Positions 1 through 6,863 of a stretch of 9,244 nt of DNA are shown here, in pieces. The stretch spans positions 1-9,244 of the forward strand of contig JBBPZZ010000157.1 of the NCBI GenBank assembly GCA_038198445.1, written 5' to 3'. The notes beneath the pieces are model-generated. The model ran no database searches. It was given only the letters and a program-made list of their open reading frames with translations, and had not been told where the DNA came from. This DNA comes from JACDDK01 sp038198445 (GTDB lineage: Bacteria > Actinomycetota > Rubrobacteria > Rubrobacterales > Rubrobacteraceae). Within the stretch, counting starts at the first letter, position 1. Every line of letters starts with the position of its first letter. Position numbers and translations under genes: made by a program.

Positions 1-946
1 CCCACAGGAAAGACTCCGCGAAAGGATAGGGAATCGTCTCCTGCAGGGGTGGGTCCTCGTCCAGCCTGCGCGCGCAGTAGTGCCAGAACGAGGCGTATCC
101 TCCGAACTGCTCGTCCAGGCGCCGGGTCTCTTCCCGGTAGATGCGGGCGAGACGGATAGCCAGCCGCCGTTGCATCGTCTCTACCTGGCGGGTGTGGATC
201 TTCTGTTTTATAACCCGATACTTGATGGAAGTGTCGGCCCCGAGGAACTTGTAGACCCGGCGCATCAGGCGTCCGGGGTAGAAATCGGCGTCTTCGAGAA
301 AACCAACGAAGATTTGATCCTCCGGATAGAACTGACGCCAATTATCCAGGGTTTGCAGGTAATTACCCAACTCGCGTGACCGTTTGCTCATGAAATGCCG
401 GTTGAAGATTCGGTTCGGGATATCCGTCAATCCCCTACCCCATGTGAGGTCCATCATGGCCTGAGACCAGGCCCTCTCCATCGGGTTGCGCATCATGAAG
501 ATGAGTTTGGCACCGGGCGCCAGAGCATGAACACGGCCCACGGCCTCCGGATCCAACGTCGAGTACGAGGGTGTGATCTCTCCAACTACCTTTCCTCTGC
601 CCGGTTCGAACAGCGAGGCGTACCAGTCGTCATCGGGTCTGCCAGCGTAGTAGCGGAGGTCCCGTATAAGCGACTCTTTGGAAAATTTCTCGCTTCCGCC
701 AGACGCGCCGCTCAGGTACTTCTTCGCCCGCGTCCTGACCTGTTGCCGCCACCGGCGGTCCATAGCTCGCCGTCCGGTAAGCTTCTGAAACACTCGGGGG
801 AATACGTTGGCGGGCTCGTGGATCTTCTCATCGAAGTAGTGAGTTTCCTTGAGCGGCATCCAGATCCCAGGGTGGGCGCGCAGGTTGCGATACAGCCAGG
901 TCGTACCCGCCTTCTGCGCTCCTATCCCTATGAAGTCCGGATGCAA
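1..946 (-). CDS. Heparan-type sulfotransferase paralog A (3' end cut by window edge)
   Basis: Predicted PAPS-dependent sulfotransferase that moves sulfate onto a carbohydrate acceptor. I translated the minus strand from 946 to base 1 and found it open throughout: 315 residues. By comparison with the next two genes only about 20 C-terminal residues lie outside the window. The 5'-phosphosulfate loop is QKAGTTW (residues 11-17). A KETHYFD segment (about 33-39) carries the glutamate that acts as base in heparan sulfotransferases. A GEITPSYS strand follows (122-129). The 3'-phosphate site is MMRNPMERAWS, with R153 and S161 in the R-x7-S spacing. Start: a TTG at 946, aligned with the MYPDF start of the paralogs and preceded by GGAGAAGG five bases upstream. 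It follows the stop of paralog B by 14 bases. Compared with B it has about 10 extra residues between the two PAPS motifs, where acceptor-binding loops usually lie. Family call is firm; the substrate is unknown. Confidence 0.9.
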   Translation of the reverse strand, partial: MHPDFIGIGAQKAGTTWLYRNLRAHPGIWMPLKETHYFDEKIHEPANVFPRVFQKLTGRRAMDRRWRQQVRTRAKKYLSGASGGSEKFSKESLIRDLRYYAGRPDDDWYASLFEPGRGKVVGEITPSYSTLDPEAVGRVHALAPGAKLIFMMRNPMERAWSQAMMDLTWGRGLTDIPNRIFNRHFMSKRSRELGNYLQTLDNWRQFYPEDQIFVGFLEDADFYPGRLMRRVYKFLGADTSIKYRVIKQKIHTRQVETMQRRLAIRLARIYREETRRLDEQFGGYASFWHYCARRLDEDPPLQETIPYPFAESFLW

Positions 947-960
947 AGTAGCCTTCTCCG

Positions 961-1953
961 TTACGAGGGGGTCCGCAGTACGGAAGAGAGCGGCCCGCTT
1001 TGAGCCGATACTTCTCGCGAGCCTTCCCACTGCTCCCAGAGCGCGGATTCCCACAGCGGGTACGGCAGGCGATCCTCCGGCGGTGGCTCGTTGATGAGTT
1101 TCTTCGCGCAGTAGAGCCAGAAGTCGGCGTAGCCCCCGAAGCGGCGGCTCAACGCCCGGATCTGACCGCGGTAGACCTCCGAGAGACGCGAGGCGGACCT
1201 TGTCGGCATGGTGCTCTGCCGGCCGGAGTTTATCCGGCGCCGCAAGACCTGGTAGTCAAAGGAGGAGGTCACACCCAGGAACTCGTGCAGTCTTCGCAAA
1301 AGTTCCTCGGGGAAAAAGTGAACGTCTTCCAGAAAGCCAACGAAGATCTGGTCCTCCGGGTAGAACGCGCTCCAGTTTCTCAACGTGCGCAGGTAGCTGG
1401 TCATGCGCCGCTTCCGCCGGTTTTCCAGGCGCGCGTCGAACGTCTCGTCTGGGACGCTCTCCATCCCTTCACCCCTGCTCCTAAACCCCATGTTCAGGAC
1501 GGACCAGGGTCTCTCTATCGGGCTACGCATCATGAAGATTATCTTTGCCTCGGGCATGAGATCGTGGACGTGGGATATGGCGGTCTTGTTCAGTATCGAG
1601 TAATCAGGGGTGGACTCGCCGGTCACCTTGCCCTTGCCGGGCTCGAACAGCGAAGCGTACCAATCATCGTTGGGCCGTCCGAGAAAGTATTTGAAGGCCC
1701 AGGAGAGGTCTCCGGTAGACCTATCTTGCATGATGCGCCGGAGCCTCACCCCGACTTGACGGCGCCAGCGCTGGTCCGCCGGTCTGTCTCCGCGCAACCT
1801 GGTCCAGATACCTCCTTCTAGCTTGATCTTCTCGTCGAAGTAATGGATCTCTTTCTCTTCGGGCATCCAGATCTCCGGGTGAGCGCGCAGGTTCTGGTAC
1901 AGCCACGTCGTGCCAGCCTTCTGCGCTCCTATCCCTATGAAATCCGGATACAT
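961..1953 (-). CDS. Heparan-type sulfotransferase paralog B
   Basis: Predicted PAPS-dependent carbohydrate sulfotransferase of 330 residues, close to the usual length of single-domain heparan-type enzymes. The protein shows QKAGTTW (11-17), KEIHYFD (34-40, candidate catalytic E35), GESTPDYS (112-119) and MMRSPIERPWS, with R143 and S151 as 3'-phosphate ligands. A GFLED strand and a FGGYADFW segment near the C terminus are shared with paralogs A and C. No signal peptide or membrane segment is seen, so it probably acts in the cytoplasm on a precursor. I chose ATG 1953 because it aligns with the starts of A and C and has AGAGG just upstream. In-frame ATG 1968 and GTG 2019 would add 5 or 22 residues. 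It lies 78 bases after the stop of paralog C, the widest junction in the operon. The first 32 codons and a later 49-base block are almost identical in DNA to paralog C, although the rest is diverged. Confidence 0.92.
   Translation of the reverse strand: MYPDFIGIGAQKAGTTWLYQNLRAHPEIWMPEEKEIHYFDEKIKLEGGIWTRLRGDRPADQRWRRQVGVRLRRIMQDRSTGDLSWAFKYFLGRPNDDWYASLFEPGKGKVTGESTPDYSILNKTAISHVHDLMPEAKIIFMMRSPIERPWSVLNMGFRSRGEGMESVPDETFDARLENRRKRRMTSYLRTLRNWSAFYPEDQIFVGFLEDVHFFPEELLRRLHEFLGVTSSFDYQVLRRRINSGRQSTMPTRSASRLSEVYRGQIRALSRRFGGYADFWLYCAKKLINEPPPEDRLPYPLWESALWEQWEGSREVSAQSGPLSSVLRTPS
1526..1574. repeat. 49-base identical block, copy in paralog B
   Basis: Identical base for base to 2603-2651. It encodes the HVHDLMPEAKIIFMMR segment, including the arginine of the 3'-phosphate site. 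Bases on either side differ between the two genes. Confidence 0.9.
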
Positions 1954-1959
1954 TCCGCC
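1862..1959. repeat. 98-base near-identical block, copy in paralog B
   Basis: Matches 2942-3039 with only two differences in 98 bases (1906 c versus 2986 g, and 1942 a versus 3022 g). It covers the start codon, the phosphosulfate loop and codons through MP at about residue 31. Identity breaks off sharply at both ends, where the genes become clearly different. Confidence 0.9.
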
Positions 1960-2031
1960 TCTTCTCATCCCGGCCAATCCTCGTACGATACCAATATCGC
2001 GTCGGAAGACAATTTGCACCGCCCGGCTTCT

Positions 2032-3033
2032 TTATTCCGCTCTTTGTACCGAAGATAAAGGCCCGCTCCGTATCGTTTCCGGCGCCGATCCCAGATGGAC
2101 CCACTCCCGCCAGAGAGAGGACTCGGTGAAGGGATAGGCAACGTGGTCCCCGGAGAGAGCCTCACCGATCAAGCGCTCCGCACTATACGACCAGAAGGAA
2201 GCGTACCCTCCGAAACGTTCGTCGAGACGCGCTATCTCTTCCTGGTAGGTCTCCGCCAAATGTGCGGCTACGTTCACCGGCACCCGGCCCACGGACCTGG
2301 AGTGCACTTTCTCCCTGGGACGCCGGGGTAGAAAAGAGACGTCCGCGCCCAGAAACCCATACAACCTGCTCAGAAGCTCCGCCGGGAACAGACTAATGTC
2401 TTCCAGGAAACCTATGAAGATCTGGTCCGCGGGGTAGAAGGCGCTCCAGGTCTCAAGAGCGCGAAGATAGTCTGTGAGCAGGCGAGAAGTGTTGCGTCCC
2501 GCTCTCCGCAAGAGTCTCTTGCTCGGCACCGAGTTAGCGGAGCCTTCTTTCACCCTGTCAAAGCTCATTACAGCCTGAGACCAGGCGCGCTCTATGGGAT
2601 TGCGCATCATGAAGATTATCTTTGCCTCGGGCATGAGATCGTGGACGTGGGCCACCACGTCCCGGCCGAGAACCGAGTAGACGGGTGTGATCTCACCGGC
2701 AATCTTGTTTTTGCCCGGCTCGAAGAGCGAAGCGTACCAGTTATCGTCCTTGGAACCCGTCAAGTACCCGAGACCCCACCGGAGATCCCTGGCCGAAGGT
2801 TTTTCGAGCGCGTGCGTCCTGATCCACCCGGTCACCTGACCCCGCCACTCTTTATCCTCCGGACGCCTCCCGAAGATACCGGATACCGGATCGGGCCTCT
2901 CCTCACCCATCCTGTTGAAGTAGTGGATCTCCTTGCGGGGTGGCATCCAGATCTCCGGGTGAGCGCGCAGGTTCTGGTACAGCCAGGTCGTGCCAGCCTT
3001 CTGCGCTCCTATCCCTATGAAGTCCGGATACAT
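2032..3033 (-). CDS. Heparan-type sulfotransferase paralog C
   Basis: Predicted PAPS-dependent carbohydrate sulfotransferase, 333 residues, the first of three tandem paralogs in transcription order. Visible motifs: QKAGTTW (11-17), KEIHYFN (34-40, candidate base E35), GEITPVYS (113-120) and MMRNPIERAWS with R144 and S152. The C-terminal tail carries SGPLSSV, also present in B. ATG 3033 is preferred: it matches the family start and has a purine-rich AGGCGGGGCGGA immediately before it. It lies 11 bases after the glycosyltransferase stop. ATG 3054 would add seven residues and would overlap that stop. The region between the two PAPS motifs (about 40-95) differs from B and A in sequence and length, which fits a different acceptor or sulfation position. 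Chemical specificity (O- or N-sulfation, and which sugar) cannot be read from the sequence. Confidence 0.92.
   Translation of the reverse strand: MYPDFIGIGAQKAGTTWLYQNLRAHPEIWMPPRKEIHYFNRMGEERPDPVSGIFGRRPEDKEWRGQVTGWIRTHALEKPSARDLRWGLGYLTGSKDDNWYASLFEPGKNKIAGEITPVYSVLGRDVVAHVHDLMPEAKIIFMMRNPIERAWSQAVMSFDRVKEGSANSVPSKRLLRRAGRNTSRLLTDYLRALETWSAFYPADQIFIGFLEDISLFPAELLSRLYGFLGADVSFLPRRPREKVHSRSVGRVPVNVAAHLAETYQEEIARLDERFGGYASFWSYSAERLIGEALSGDHVAYPFTESSLWREWVHLGSAPETIRSGPLSSVQRAE
2603..2651. repeat. 49-base identical block, copy in paralog C
   Basis: Partner of 1526-1574. The matching segment of paralog A (around 493-530) encodes a similar peptide but differs at many third positions, so the identity is specific to the B and C pair. 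Confidence 0.9.
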
Positions 3034-3039
3034 TCCGCC
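2942..3039. repeat. 98-base near-identical block, copy in paralog C
   Basis: Partner of the block at 1862-1959. A 34-base part of it (2996-3029) is also identical to 909-942 in paralog A, so all three genes share this segment to different extents. Confidence 0.9.
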
Positions 3040-3043
3040 CCGC

Positions 3044-4093
3044 CTAGCCTTCATCACGCGCGACGCCGGAGGAAAGCGGTTCGGGGTGATCCAAATGTTC
3101 CACCAGACGCCCCATGAACTCGCCGAACCCTCTCCTCTCACCCTCCAGCGTGTGTCGCTTCGTCGTCTCGTAGCCGGCTCTTCGCAATCTTTCTATCTCG
3201 CCCGCGTCCGCCGCCCGCAGGTTTCTCAGCGCTTCCGCATAGCTCCCTGCGCTCTCAAAGTCGACCTCGACACAGTTCTCTCCAAACTCGCAGTAGGCGC
3301 GGTTTCCGCCAGCGTCGGGTGAGATCACGACCGCGCCAGACGCCATCGCTTCTAACCCCGGCAAGTAGAATCCCTCTTCGATGTGAGGTGTAGCCAGGAA
3401 TACGTCGCACCAGTGGTAGAGGTCGCGCAGCTCGTTCCAGCCCACCGCTCCCCGGATCGCCCGGAACTTGAAGCTCGGGTCTTGCTTCAGCATCCCGGCC
3501 ACCCGGTCGCCCACGTCGGATTTCCACGTCGTGTAGCCAACTTTCACTGGTCCTTCGATACCGGCCGTCCTGCGCTTCTCGAAGAACCGCGATTCATGAC
3601 CGAGCTGGATGGACTCCGCCATCAGGGTAGTGTTCAAGTACGGCCGCACCGCTTCCAGAACCACATCGTTCGTCAGGATCCAGGCCATCGGTCGTGAGAG
3701 TAGACGGACGGCGAAACCGCGCTCGAAGGCCGGGTTTGCCCAACGAATGTTCTGCACGATAACGATCACCTGTCCGTGCAGCGTCCAACGGCTCAACCTG
3801 GACTCCAGAACCTTGAAGTCCGTGGGCCGGGAGACGAAAGCGAGGTCTTGAGGACCGACGGCGACCTGATCCGGACCGGTGAACCTGATACCATTCTCGG
3901 GCGAGATGTCGGAGAAACGCGGTATCTGGAAGAGAGGCAGCCCTGGCTTGTATCTCTCCGGGCACGCGATCACCGGCTCGTAACCCAAAGAGATGGCGTG
4001 GTTTACGTAGTCGAAGATCTTCACGACACCGCCGATCGGGAAGAAGGTGGGCGTCATGAAGTACATCCGCTTCCAGCGGCCCGCCGCATTCAC
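3044..4093 (-). CDS. GT-B (GT4-like) glycosyltransferase
   Basis: Predicted retaining glycosyltransferase that transfers a sugar from a nucleotide donor, 349 residues. The N terminus opens with a beta strand and a PIGGVVKIFDY segment (around residue 20), typical of the acceptor-binding Rossmann domain of GT-B enzymes. The C-terminal donor domain has EGFYLPGLEAMASG at about 240-253, where E240 and E248 form the E-x7-E motif of GT4 enzymes, followed by VISPDAGGNRAY. No membrane segment is seen. GTG 4093 is chosen because GGAG lies five bases upstream and its GTGA overlaps the previous gene's stop by four bases, a classic coupled start. ATG 4066 is an alternative that still keeps the whole domain. 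Its position between another GT-B enzyme and three sulfotransferases suggests it builds the glycan they sulfate. Donor and linkage are unknown. Confidence 0.87.
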   Translation of the reverse strand: MNAAGRWKRMYFMTPTFFPIGGVVKIFDYVNHAISLGYEPVIACPERYKPGLPLFQIPRFSDISPENGIRFTGPDQVAVGPQDLAFVSRPTDFKVLESRLSRWTLHGQVIVIVQNIRWANPAFERGFAVRLLSRPMAWILTNDVVLEAVRPYLNTTLMAESIQLGHESRFFEKRRTAGIEGPVKVGYTTWKSDVGDRVAGMLKQDPSFKFRAIRGAVGWNELRDLYHWCDVFLATPHIEEGFYLPGLEAMASGAVVISPDAGGNRAYCEFGENCVEVDFESAGSYAEALRNLRAADAGEIERLRRAGYETTKRHTLEGERRGFGEFMGRLVEHLDHPEPLSSGVARDEG

Positions 4094-5256
4094 CAGGACT
4101 CCATTATCCGCACCAGTGGCTTTACCGCGACGGCGGGGTCCAGCACCGCGGCGGCGAGAGCGCGAGCGTTCTGTTTCTTCCGGCTGACCATATCGGGGTC
4201 TTCGAGGATTCCGTCGATTACCTCTTCCAGCGCCGCCGTGTCCTGGGGGTCCAAGATCCACCCGGCGTCGTACTCGGAGATCATGGGCGACACCTCGGTG
4301 AAGGGAGGATGTATGACCGGCACCCCGCAGGCCAGGGAGATGATCGACCGCGTAACCATCGCGTACTCCCTCTCCAGGTTGTGCCGGAACAGGTCTATGG
4401 AGACATCCACGGTCGAGAGGAACCCTTGGAACTCAGAAAAGGTCATCGTCCCGTGGGCCGTGACGGAGGGGTGCTCCGCAAGCCGGTCGAGGTCGCTCCT
4501 GGACTCGTGGATGCGCTCCCGGCCACCTCCCCAGTGCCACGGCGTCAGAAGGTCGAGGCTCATCTCCGGATTGTCCAGCCGACGTTCGATCGCCTCTACC
4601 CACCCGCCCAGCGTGCTCCACGACTGCAGGTAGCCAGCGACGGCGAACCGGATTGGCCCCTCACCTGCACCATCCTCCCCGGCCCAGACTAGCGGGGCGC
4701 ACATGTTGACGACCTCCAGCGGCAGATGGCGCACATCCCGGTCGGCCTGGAGCATCCAGGCCAGAAAGTATGGCAGCTTCTTGGCCCCGTTAACCACGAA
4801 GGCGTCGGCGAGCTCTATAGCCCGGATCTTGCGCCGCCGCAATTGCTTTAGCTCGTCTTTGGGGTAGCCTTCTCCGTGCTGGTAGAGAGCCTCCAGCATC
4901 TTGGGCGCGAAGAAGTCCAGCACGTACCGGACGCCCTCTACCGGGCGCAGGTGCTCCACCTGGTTGCTGTTGATGAGTATGGCGACGGCCGGCGCGTTGG
5001 ACTTCAGATAGCCGGTCAACTGCCGCGCTCCGATGACCTCGGTGTCGGGGGCCGTCGGGTGAGGGACCGACCGGCCGAACCTGGCCCACTGACGATCCAC
5101 GAAGCCGCGGGGGACCAGAGTCTTGACCTTGAAGCCGTTCGCGCGCAGCCCCTCGGCCAAGCCGAACGCGCGGAGCCCCGGCGCGGCAACGGGCATGGCG
5201 AGGCTCGGGACTATGTCGTTCGAGAGAACGAAGACCGTTCGGTTAGTGTCTACCAC
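4090..5256 (-). CDS. GT-B fold glycosyltransferase
   Basis: Predicted nucleotide-sugar glycosyltransferase, 388 residues from GTG 5256. The N-terminal Rossmann half contains GLRAFGLAEGLRANGFKVK (about residues 27-45), a pattern seen where GT4 enzymes scan for the acceptor side. The C-terminal half contains a DVSIDLFRH strand and SIISLACGVPVIHPPFTEVS (about 304-323), a donor-domain signature, then DAGWILDP. The strict E-x7-E pair is not obvious here, so family placement is less certain than for the next gene. GTG 5256 overlaps the methyltransferase stop by seven bases, with GGAG ten bases upstream. The frame remains open upstream to 5490, but that extension is Arg/Gly/Pro-rich, lies entirely inside the methyltransferase gene and looks like a shadow. 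The gene ends in TGA within the GTGA overlap with the following glycosyltransferase. Confidence 0.83.
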   Translation of the reverse strand: MVDTNRTVFVLSNDIVPSLAMPVAAPGLRAFGLAEGLRANGFKVKTLVPRGFVDRQWARFGRSVPHPTAPDTEVIGARQLTGYLKSNAPAVAILINSNQVEHLRPVEGVRYVLDFFAPKMLEALYQHGEGYPKDELKQLRRRKIRAIELADAFVVNGAKKLPYFLAWMLQADRDVRHLPLEVVNMCAPLVWAGEDGAGEGPIRFAVAGYLQSWSTLGGWVEAIERRLDNPEMSLDLLTPWHWGGGRERIHESRSDLDRLAEHPSVTAHGTMTFSEFQGFLSTVDVSIDLFRHNLEREYAMVTRSIISLACGVPVIHPPFTEVSPMISEYDAGWILDPQDTAALEEVIDGILEDPDMVSRKKQNARALAAAVLDPAVAVKPLVRIMESW

Positions 5257-6419
5257 CGCTTCGGCACTCCGAGCTTGGAGAGCGAGATCAGGCCGGCCCT
5301 CACCACGTCGTCGCGCGGATATCGCAGCGACTCCACATGCTCCAGCGTTACCCGTCCCACGGACGCCTCGATCACCAGGTCCACGAACTCCCGTACCGGC
5401 ATTGGATACACGGTTGAATCGGGTGAGCGTTTTTCGGCGACGAAGTCTTCCAGGAACAGCAGCCGACCTCCAGGCCGGGCCACCCGCCACATCTCCGAAA
5501 GCATGGTCAGCCTCGACGGAGCGGGATTATGGTGCAAAACGTCTACGGTAAATAAGAGATCAAAGCTCTCATCCTCGTATGGAAGGATCAGATCTCGCCC
5601 GATCCGGTCGAAGCGGGCCTCCGGAAACCCGTCCCGTGCGGCCTCGATCATGTCCCCGCTTATATCCACCCCGTAGAATCGGGTCGTCGTGGGGTCGAAG
5701 CTCGCCACCCACCGTCCCACTCCGGCGCCGACCTCCAGCACTTCGAACGGAACGTCTTGGGCGCGCCCTCCCCGCGCGGCGGCGAACTGCTCTTCGAGAG
5801 CCGTGGCCTGGACTCGATGCATCGCCTTATCGAGCTCCCGTCCGGGACGCCCGCTACAGATCGCCCGTCGCGGAGCGGAGCGGGCCATCTCGTCACCACG
5901 CTCGCTCCAGTAACTGTAGGTCTCGTAAGGTCCGCCGGAGAGTTGCCGGGGTATGGCTTCCGCTTCGAGCAGGGCCGCTATCTCCAATGCCGCGTTCGCC
6001 GGGTCTTCGTCCTCTAGGAGGATGCGCTGGCTCTCGCTCCAGCCATACCTCCGGCTCAAGTCGTCCCAGAGGTCCGCGCCGCGGACGGTGACCCGGTCGA
6101 AGAAGCTGAGCCGTTCGAGGAGCGGCTCGCCGAAAACCTTTTCGAGGAATTCCCCGTCGAAGCCGCCGGGGAGCGCGGCTACCAGCGGCACGTCCCACTG
6201 TTCCTCGGTCATGGTCTCGAAGGGGAAGGAGAACACGTCCAAGACGACGAGGCTCGCGGCTCCCCGCATGGCGGTAGCGAGAGATGAGGGCAGCACGTCC
6301 CAGTCGCTCAGCACCCGGCAGTTCTCCGGGAGGCCCGCGCCGGAGACCTCGTCCGCGAAGCGCCCAGCGTAGAAGACCGGGCGGGCACCATCAACGAAGA
6401 TCTTGGGGATCGGTTCCAT
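5250..6419 (-). CDS. SAM-dependent methyltransferase with unassigned N-terminal domain
   Basis: A 389-residue protein whose C-terminal half is a class I SAM methyltransferase (Methyltransf_11-like). Motif I is VLEVGAGVGRW (227-237), the acidic ribose-binding residue is in YGVDISGDM (D252), and motif IV is DESFDLLFTVDVLHHNP (about 283-299). A post-motif PGGRLLFLEDF strand follows. It probably methylates a sugar or a glycan intermediate, given its glycosyltransferase and sulfotransferase neighbours. Residues 1 to about 200 do not match anything I recognise. They alternate short hydrophobic strands (SLVVLDVFSFPF, DVPLVAALPGG) with helices, suggesting a second alpha/beta domain. A linker, with an aromatic YETYSYWSERG motif at 165-175, leads into the methyltransferase. 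ATG 6419 lies six bases after the repeat-protein stop. Its ribosome-binding site is weak, so translation probably depends on coupling. The domain call is firm; the substrate is unknown. Confidence 0.88.
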   Translation of the reverse strand: MEPIPKIFVDGARPVFYAGRFADEVSGAGLPENCRVLSDWDVLPSSLATAMRGAASLVVLDVFSFPFETMTEEQWDVPLVAALPGGFDGEFLEKVFGEPLLERLSFFDRVTVRGADLWDDLSRRYGWSESQRILLEDEDPANAALEIAALLEAEAIPRQLSGGPYETYSYWSERGDEMARSAPRRAICSGRPGRELDKAMHRVQATALEEQFAAARGGRAQDVPFEVLEVGAGVGRWVASFDPTTTRFYGVDISGDMIEAARDGFPEARFDRIGRDLILPYEDESFDLLFTVDVLHHNPAPSRLTMLSEMWRVARPGGRLLFLEDFVAEKRSPDSTVYPMPVREFVDLVIEASVGRVTLEHVESLRYPRDDVVRAGLISLSKLGVPKRW

Positions 6420-6425
6420 CCGCCG

Positions 6426-6863
6426 TTACAGGTAGCGCTGTTCCAGGACCTGGAACTCCCGTTTGCGCCGGAGCAGCGGTCCGAGTGGTCTCCGTCCCAT
6501 GCGCCTCAGCAGCAGCACCAGATCTCTCTGCGCCCCCTCCAGGTACGCTACCCGATCCGAGAGCGAGAGGTCCTGGGCCTGATCCTCCGAGTGGAGATAG
6601 CGCTTTTCGAGGGTACGAAAGTTACGGTCCCTACGGAGGACCGGTCCCAGAGCGCTGCCGGACATGCGTCTCACCAGGAGCACGAGGTCTTGCTCCGCCT
6701 CCTCCAGGTACTGGAGCCGCGCCGGGGAAGCCAGAGATCCAGGCCTCCCGGAAGATCCCATGCCCAGTTGCGTCCGGAGGAAGCGCACTTCGAAAGTCAG
6801 AAGCTCGTTCTCCATCCTCAACACGTCTATGTCGGTCGGCGTGTAGAAATCACTCTCCGACAA
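6426..6863 (-). CDS. Small protein with two 42-residue repeats, function unknown
   Basis: A 145-residue protein that I do not recognise. Residues 12-35 look like an amphipathic helix rich in Leu, Glu and Arg, possibly a coiled coil. Residues 49-90 and 104-145 are two gapless copies of one unit, identical at 26 of 42 positions. Each copy contains YLE, DLVLL-RRM, LGP-LRR and LE-RYL. The protein ends exactly at the end of the second copy. It is highly basic in the repeats, with no signal peptide, no catalytic motif and no clear membrane span, although DLVLLLRRM is strongly amphipathic. Start: TTG 6863, with GGAGG six bases upstream, overlapping the sulfotransferase stop by 14 bases. Coupled translation and its place in the operon suggest a partner, scaffold or membrane-association protein for the glycan enzymes. 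That is inference only. The coding call rests on the strong ribosome-binding site, overlap geometry and repeat conservation. Confidence 0.8.
   Translation of the reverse strand: MSESDFYTPTDIDVLRMENELLTFEVRFLRTQLGMGSSGRPGSLASPARLQYLEEAEQDLVLLVRRMSGSALGPVLRRDRNFRTLEKRYLHSEDQAQDLSLSDRVAYLEGAQRDLVLLLRRMGRRPLGPLLRRKREFQVLEQRYL
6429..6554 (-). repeat. Internal repeat copy 2 of the small protein
   Basis: Encodes residues 104-145, ending at the last sense codon before TAA. A 13-residue acidic/polar linker separates it from copy 1. Conserved positions include the D-L-V-L-L core, the RRM triplet, L-G-P and the closing R-Y-L. Confidence 0.85.
6594..6719 (-). repeat. Internal repeat copy 1 of the small protein
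   Basis: Encodes residues 49-90 of the 145-residue protein. It is 126 bases long, the same length as copy 2, and the two start 165 bases (55 codons) apart. Protein identity between copies is 26 of 42 without gaps. The DNA is visibly more diverged than the protein, so the duplication is not recent. Confidence 0.85.

Noticed and set aside
395..3117. Long plus-strand open frames opposite the three sulfotransferases (for example 395-1003, 1000-1821, 2641-3117), which also resemble one another.
   Set aside because: They are antisense to genes with clear motifs. Their mutual similarity follows from the paralogy of the real genes. Their products are Arg/Pro-rich with no recognisable domain.
4094..4261. 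N-terminal extension of the second GT-B glycosyltransferase up to 4261.
   Set aside because: The added 56 residues are Arg/Gly-rich, lie within the preceding gene and precede the natural first strand of the domain. The GTG in the GTGA overlap has a better ribosome-binding site.
5257..5490. N-terminal extension of the first GT-B glycosyltransferase up to 5490.
   Set aside because: The 78 extra residues are low-complexity Arg/Gly sequence inside the methyltransferase gene and look like an out-of-frame shadow.
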